The notes below the pieces were generated by a model. That model had not been told where the DNA came from and did no database searches. It saw nothing but the letters and a program-made list of their open reading frames with translations. A stretch of DNA of 26,795 bases from a virus, in IMG/VR virus record IMGVR_UViG_3300030109_001049, positions 1 through 26,795 of that record, one strand, 5' to 3'. Positions 24,214 through 26,795 of this stretch are shown here, one piece after another (within the stretch, counting starts at the first letter, position 1; each line of letters begins with the position of its first letter). A program made the position numbers and the translations under genes.

Positions 24214-24215
24214 AG

Positions 24216-25157
24216 TTATATACTCGGATAATAAGTTTTAGGTGAAATGTAAACACTAGCTGAAGAACCATCTTCTTCTAGAGCTCTAGCCAATTCATCC
24301 TCATAAATTAATTTCATTTCTTGTATTCTCGGTTGTGCATATTTCATAGCTAGATAATACGACAAACCAGCTACCATGCAAGGTACAAATCTAAATGGTA
24401 CATCACTTGCATTTGTGTAATCTCCCACATCTTGTATTCTTTTTTCATAATAAAAATTTATTACATTTCCATTTTCTGATGAACCTGGTGTTAAATATAA
24501 AGTTATTAAAATATGATCTATAAATCTTTGAACAAAATATTGTGAAGGTTGTCCTGTAGCTGATTTATTGGAAAGAGCTTGAAACTGTGATCTATTAATT
24601 TTTTCTAACGGAGCATCTACATTAGAAGAATTTCTATAAGACATTTCTAAAATTTCTGTAGCTTGATTAACAAAATTAGTGACAGCATCTCCATTAGAGT
24701 GAGTCGCCGCAGTTGTTCCGTTTACTCCTCTTGTAACTCCTGTTAGCTCCAAAGAACTAAATCCAGTGTAAGAAATATTTTCTGATCCTACATTTATTGT
24801 GCCTGTATCAGGCATACGATCTTTAGAAGCAATTGTAATTCCAGTGGTTGCGCTTGTAGATGAAATAGCAGCAGTTAAAGTAGTAGTTACTCCATTGGAG
24901 TTTCCGTCAGACGTAGCTCTAAAAATTTTATATTCGTTTTGATTATTAACTAAAGTAATATTAGTGTTTGCTACTTCCCAAAAATGAAGCCCTCTATTTC
25001 CCCATTCTTGAAACATTATGTTTAACGATCTTCGGGCAGTTTTTAGATTATAACCGCTCATGTCAAATTGACCAAGTCTGTTGTAAGACTCTTCAATTAT
25101 CTCGTCAATTTTAAACGTTTTGTCAAACGTTGTAGTGCCTGAAGTAACGTTGGCCAT
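24216..25157 (-). CDS. Head-tail connector protein, P22 gp4-like, with inserted beta module
   Basis: A 313-residue protein. 'FKIDEIIEESYNRLGQFDMS' followed by 'TARRSLNIMFQEWGNRGLHF' and 'WEVANTNITLVNNQNEYKI' (residues 15-78) is a clear signature of podovirus connector/tail-accessory proteins of the P22 gp4 kind. The C-terminal 'DVPFRFVPCMVAGLSYYLAM' and 'RIQEMKLIYEDELARALEED' helices complete the fold. Between them lies an interposed beta module (about 92-162: 'TLTAAISSTSATTGITIASK', 'GTINVGSENISYTGFSSLEL', 'VTRGVNG', 'THSNGDAV'). It probably sits directly under the portal and starts tail assembly. The 5' neighbour ends 8 nt before this ATG. Confidence 0.72.
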   Translation of the reverse strand: MANVTSGTTTFDKTFKIDEIIEESYNRLGQFDMSGYNLKTARRSLNIMFQEWGNRGLHFWEVANTNITLVNNQNEYKIFRATSDGNSNGVTTTLTAAISSTSATTGITIASKDRMPDTGTINVGSENISYTGFSSLELTGVTRGVNGTTAATHSNGDAVTNFVNQATEILEMSYRNSSNVDAPLEKINRSQFQALSNKSATGQPSQYFVQRFIDHILITLYLTPGSSENGNVINFYYEKRIQDVGDYTNASDVPFRFVPCMVAGLSYYLAMKYAQPRIQEMKLIYEDELARALEEDGSSASVYISPKTYYPSI

Positions 25158-25165
25158 TTAAACTC

Positions 25166-25471
25166 CTAGCTATAAAATACAGAACAAACTGTTACGTGCT
25201 CAGTAGTAAAAGCAACTGTTAAGTCTGTTGTAAATAAAATTGGTCCAGGAAAATTAATTACTAAAGGTGATGCGCCTGAAGCTGTGCCTGTAGTTTTGTA
25301 TTTAAATCTTACTGTTCCAGAAGCTCCACCATCTTTTAAATGAAAGTCTCCTGCAGTTCCTGTTGTGTTTAATACAATTCCGTGAGCTCTTGTTCTTCCA
25401 GATTTTACAATCTTATTTTCTGTAGTAACGTTTGAATTAAATACATCACCACTAGATCCATATGTTTGCAT
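25166..25471 (-). CDS. Small structural protein, unknown
   Basis: A 101-residue Gly/Thr-rich protein (MQTYGSSGDVFNSNVTTENK to TTEHVTVCSVFYS), with alternating strands such as 'RAHGIVLNTTGTAGDFHLKD' and 'GTVRFKYKTTG', suggesting a single beta-sandwich domain. There is no recognised family or catalytic motif. It lies between the 179-aa capsid-associated protein and the first connector, where head completion or decoration proteins are commonly encoded. AGGAG with good spacing precedes the ATG, just after a UUCG hairpin. Confidence 0.55.
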   Translation of the reverse strand: MQTYGSSGDVFNSNVTTENKIVKSGRTRAHGIVLNTTGTAGDFHLKDGGASGTVRFKYKTTGTASGASPLVINFPGPILFTTDLTVAFTTEHVTVCSVFYS

Positions 25472-25492
25472 ATATTTTCTCCTTAAAATTTT

Positions 25493-25514
25493 ATGCGGGC
25501 CCGAAGGCCCACAT
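25493..25514 (-). terminator. UUCG-tetraloop hairpin between structural genes
   Basis: On the minus strand ATGTGGGCC and GGCCCGCAT form a 9-bp stem (one G-T wobble) around TTCG, closed by C-G, the extra-stable cUUCGg form. AAAATTTT, not a pure T-run, follows, so it may be a weak terminator, a processing site or an mRNA stabiliser just before the ribosome-binding site of the 101-aa gene. Confidence 0.5.
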
Positions 25515-25525
25515 CTAATTATTTA

Positions 25526-26065
25526 TTACGATCCACTAAAAGGCGTAGCGATTGTGCCACTACCAACTAGTACACCTTCAACCATGTAAGTGTTAGCTGC
25601 AGTTGCAGTAAACTTAATTCTTGAACCTTTTAAACCACCTGTTGTAGCAACAGATGCTCCAGCTTCTCCATTTAAGTTTACGATATCGTTTGCTGCTGTT
25701 GGTATAAAAGATTTTTTTGCACCATCATCAACACCGATCATAACTGAACCTATAAACTTGTCAGTTCCATCAGTTGAAATTGTTCCAGTGAAATCATCAA
25801 TGAAAAGCAATTCAAAAGTTGTACCAACTGTGCTTGGGTTGTTTGGATCTCTACCTGGTCCTGCTACTGATGAATCAGCTCCACCAACGATTGCTGGTAA
25901 AGTAATCGCAGTAGGTGTTCCAACAGGGTCCATAGTAACAATTCTGCCTGCATGATCAGCAACTGTTAAATCAGTAGCTAAAGTCAACGCAACAGTTGAT
26001 CCTGGTCCTATTGATTGAAATCCGTTACGTGATCGTACCGGACCATCGAATGTAGTATTTGCCAT
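25526..26065 (-). CDS. Capsid-associated / head decoration-type protein (putative)
   Basis: A 179-residue protein starting MANTTFDGPVRSRNGFQSIG. Its glycine, Thr and Ala-rich beta sequence ('VALTLATDLTVADHAGRIVT', 'TTFELLFIDDFTGTISTDG', 'GSRIKFTATAANTYMVEGVL') resembles a family of small virion proteins located directly after the major capsid gene in marine phages, often with the 'FxGPVRSxxGF' opening. A decoration or head-fibre role is likely but unproven. AGGAGG with 8-nt spacing gives a strong start. The gene is first after a non-coding stretch with a promoter-like sequence and a hairpin, so its output may be set separately from the capsid gene. Confidence 0.6.
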   Translation of the reverse strand: MANTTFDGPVRSRNGFQSIGPGSTVALTLATDLTVADHAGRIVTMDPVGTPTAITLPAIVGGADSSVAGPGRDPNNPSTVGTTFELLFIDDFTGTISTDGTDKFIGSVMIGVDDGAKKSFIPTAANDIVNLNGEAGASVATTGGLKGSRIKFTATAANTYMVEGVLVGSGTIATPFSGS

Positions 26066-26087
26066 ATTAATATCCTCCTAGTTTTCC

Positions 26088-26128
26088 GAACATAGTCTCT
26101 AGGCCGCCGACTATACGCGTCTATGTTC
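26088..26128 (-). promoter_or_regulatory. 5' leader hairpin with alternative pairings
   Basis: GAACATAG (26088-26095) and CTATGTTC (26121-26128) are perfect 8-nt inverted repeats around a 25-nt GC-rich core. A second pairing, ATAGTC (26092-26097) with GACTAT (26109-26114), competes with it. Both lie in the leader between the putative promoter and the AGGAGG of the 179-aa gene. No U-run follows, so this is not a simple terminator. Confidence 0.45.
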
Positions 26129-26152
26129 TGATTTTAATTGTATAGTAAGTTA

Positions 26153-26181
26153 ATTATATATTAGATTTTAGTAGAGTGCAA
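26153..26181 (-). promoter_or_regulatory. Sigma70-like promoter before the 179-aa gene
   Basis: A perfect TATAAT (26158-26153) with TTGCAC (26181-26176) exactly 17 nt upstream, on the minus strand, in the longest non-coding stretch of the window (26066-26225). Initiation near 26146 would give a leader of about 80 nt containing the hairpin. The -35 matches the consensus only in TTG, so support is moderate. Confidence 0.45.
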
Positions 26182-26225
26182 GAGAGCCTACGGTATTTAT
26201 GCATTTCAGCAATTGTAGCTTTAGA

Positions 26226-26435
26226 TTAAGTAGCTACAGAAACTTGTGGAGCTGCTCCGTCGACAGTATTCTGTCTGTGGGCAATAGCTGCTTCTTCCAG
26301 CTTGATCTCGGTGATGACGTGTTTAATCTTGTCATCAATTCTGACCATGTCAAGAGTATATCTACCATTAGACAGATGCTCCTGTTCCCACTTCAACTCC
26401 AAGGACCTTTTTTGTTTGTAAAGGTCTTGTATCAT
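26226..26435 (-). CDS. Small charged helical protein, unknown
   Basis: A 69-residue protein read from the ATG giving MIQDLYKQKR. A start five codons further upstream is possible, but AGGAGG ends 6 nt before the internal ATG and decides for it. The sequence is strongly helical and charged ('LYKQKRSLELKWEQEHLSNG', 'RIDDKIKHVITEIKLEEAAI'), looking like a short coiled coil. It overlaps the preceding 83-aa gene by 68 nt in another frame. No family is recognised. Its place after the capsid gene allows a role in head assembly, but that is only positional. Confidence 0.55.
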   Translation of the reverse strand: MIQDLYKQKRSLELKWEQEHLSNGRYTLDMVRIDDKIKHVITEIKLEEAAIAHRQNTVDGAAPQVSVAT

Positions 26436-26619
26436 CAACAACCTCCTCATAGGTTATTCTATTTAACGGGCCGAACATTCCCGTCTTTTCCCATTTTATA
26501 TCGTTTTCTCCTAGTTTGTCAAGTATAGCATTTTCTACACTTTTAGCATTATCTGCAGCTAATATAGTAAATTTGCCATGATAATCGTAGGCCCAGATAT
26601 TAATGAGAAGTTTTTTCAT
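26368..26619 (-). CDS. Small protein after the capsid gene, unknown
   Basis: An 83-residue protein starting MKKLLINIWAYDYHGKFTIL with a regular alpha/beta pattern ('KSVENAILDKLGENDIKWEK', 'NRITYEEVVDDTRPLQTKK'). No family is recognised. The ribosome-binding region is A-rich with no good Shine-Dalgarno, so expression may depend on read-through from the capsid gene 58 nt upstream. Its last 22 codons share DNA with the next gene. The N-terminal two thirds have natural amino-acid composition, which supports a real product. Confidence 0.5.
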   Translation of the reverse strand: MKKLLINIWAYDYHGKFTILAADNAKSVENAILDKLGENDIKWEKTGMFGPLNRITYEEVVDDTRPLQTKKVLGVEVGTGASV

Positions 26620-26641
26620 GTTTTTCTTTCTTATTTTTAGA

Positions 26642-26668
26642 TTGAGGCGGAACTATGTTCCGCCTCAA
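26642..26668 (-). terminator. Perfect 12-bp hairpin after the capsid gene
   Basis: TTGAGGCGGAAC and GTTCCGCCTCAA pair perfectly around a 3-nt loop, 9 nt after the capsid stop codon. The GC-rich stem stands out in this AT-rich DNA. There is no U-tract after it on the minus strand, so it may act as a leaky terminator, an RNase III-type processing site or a 3'-end stabiliser for the abundant capsid message, comparable in position to T7's late terminator after gene 10. Confidence 0.6.
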
Positions 26669-26677
26669 AATTATTTA

Positions 26678-26795
26678 TTAACTGATTCCAGGAGAACCGA
26701 AAATTCCTCTAAAGTCAGAAACACCAAATTGGTATCTTTCTCTAGCTTTGAATCTTAAGTTTCCAGTATCGAAGTCACCTTCCATCGCTGTTTTG
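26678..26795 (-). CDS. Major capsid protein, C-terminal fragment (putative)
   Basis: The last 38 codons of a gene cut by the window edge. The peptide reads KTAMEGDFDTGNLRFKARER, then YQFGVSDFRGIFGSPGIS and TAA. The 'LRFKARERYxFGxxDxRGIFGS' ending is a pattern I associate with the C-termini of major capsid proteins of marine podovirus-like phages. The location just before head and connector genes agrees. A large hairpin follows the stop codon, as expected for a very abundant message. The family assignment rests on this short tail only. Confidence 0.6.
   Translation of the reverse strand, partial: KTAMEGDFDTGNLRFKARERYQFGVSDFRGIFGSPGIS

Noticed and set aside
25590-25955. A 121-codon plus-strand ORF opposite the 179-aa gene
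   Set aside because: Antisense shadow of a strongly supported gene with AGGAGG and a conserved-type N-terminus; no ribosome-binding site of its own.
1-26795. CRISPR arrays, tRNA genes, insertion sequences or attachment sites
   Set aside because: No regularly spaced direct repeats, cloverleaf sequences, transposase-like ORFs or integrase context were seen anywhere in the window.

Overview
The window is part of the late (virion) region of a tailed bacteriophage genome. Base composition is strongly AT-rich, and every convincing gene lies on the minus strand in one tightly packed block with many 1-4 nt stop/start overlaps. Several proteins belong to sequence types I associate with marine phages: the MAHFA protein, the 152-aa 'MAITQAICNSFK' protein, proteins with DGGRIG motifs, a glycine-rich fibre and small 2OG-Fe(II) oxygenases. 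The best inference is a podovirus-like marine phage infecting an AT-rich bacterium such as SAR11. No host marker, integrase, tRNA, terminase, portal, lysis or replication gene is present, so host and lifestyle are not shown.

Reading in the direction of transcription (right to left), the block opens with the C-terminus of the probable major capsid protein, cut by the window edge. A strong hairpin and two small overlapping unknown genes follow. A 160-nt non-coding stretch then carries a good sigma70-like promoter and a second hairpin. Next come a 179-aa capsid-associated protein, a 101-aa protein, and head-tail connector and tail genes of 313, 265, 217 and 152 aa. These are followed by three fibre/adhesin-type proteins: 489 aa with a cupredoxin-like N-terminus and Trp repeats, 356 aa, and a 312-aa glycine-rich protein.

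The most unusual part is 13.3-18.7 kb. Seven small proteins with double-stranded beta-helix, 2OG-Fe(II) oxygenase-like motifs are packed together with one unknown 231-aa protein and the MAHFA-type protein. A promoter-like sequence (TTGAAT, 17 nt, TATAAT) sits just before the first of them. They differ in motif style (PKHD-type, PLOD-like, the HxH 'Oxy_5' type and others), so they look like an assembled collection and not a recent tandem duplication. The block separates the fibre genes from the 636-aa P22 gp10 / T7 gp12-like tail protein.

After the 636-aa gene come four small genes, including a 54-aa one below the usual size cut-off, and then two glycosyltransferases (GT-B and GT-A). The left end holds four large virion proteins of 539, 298, 561 and 1456 aa, which probably form the internal/ejection apparatus. 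The working hypothesis is that the hydroxylase-like enzymes and glycosyltransferases modify virion proteins, for example the Gly-rich adhesin, or host surface or DNA. Nothing in the sequence proves the substrate.
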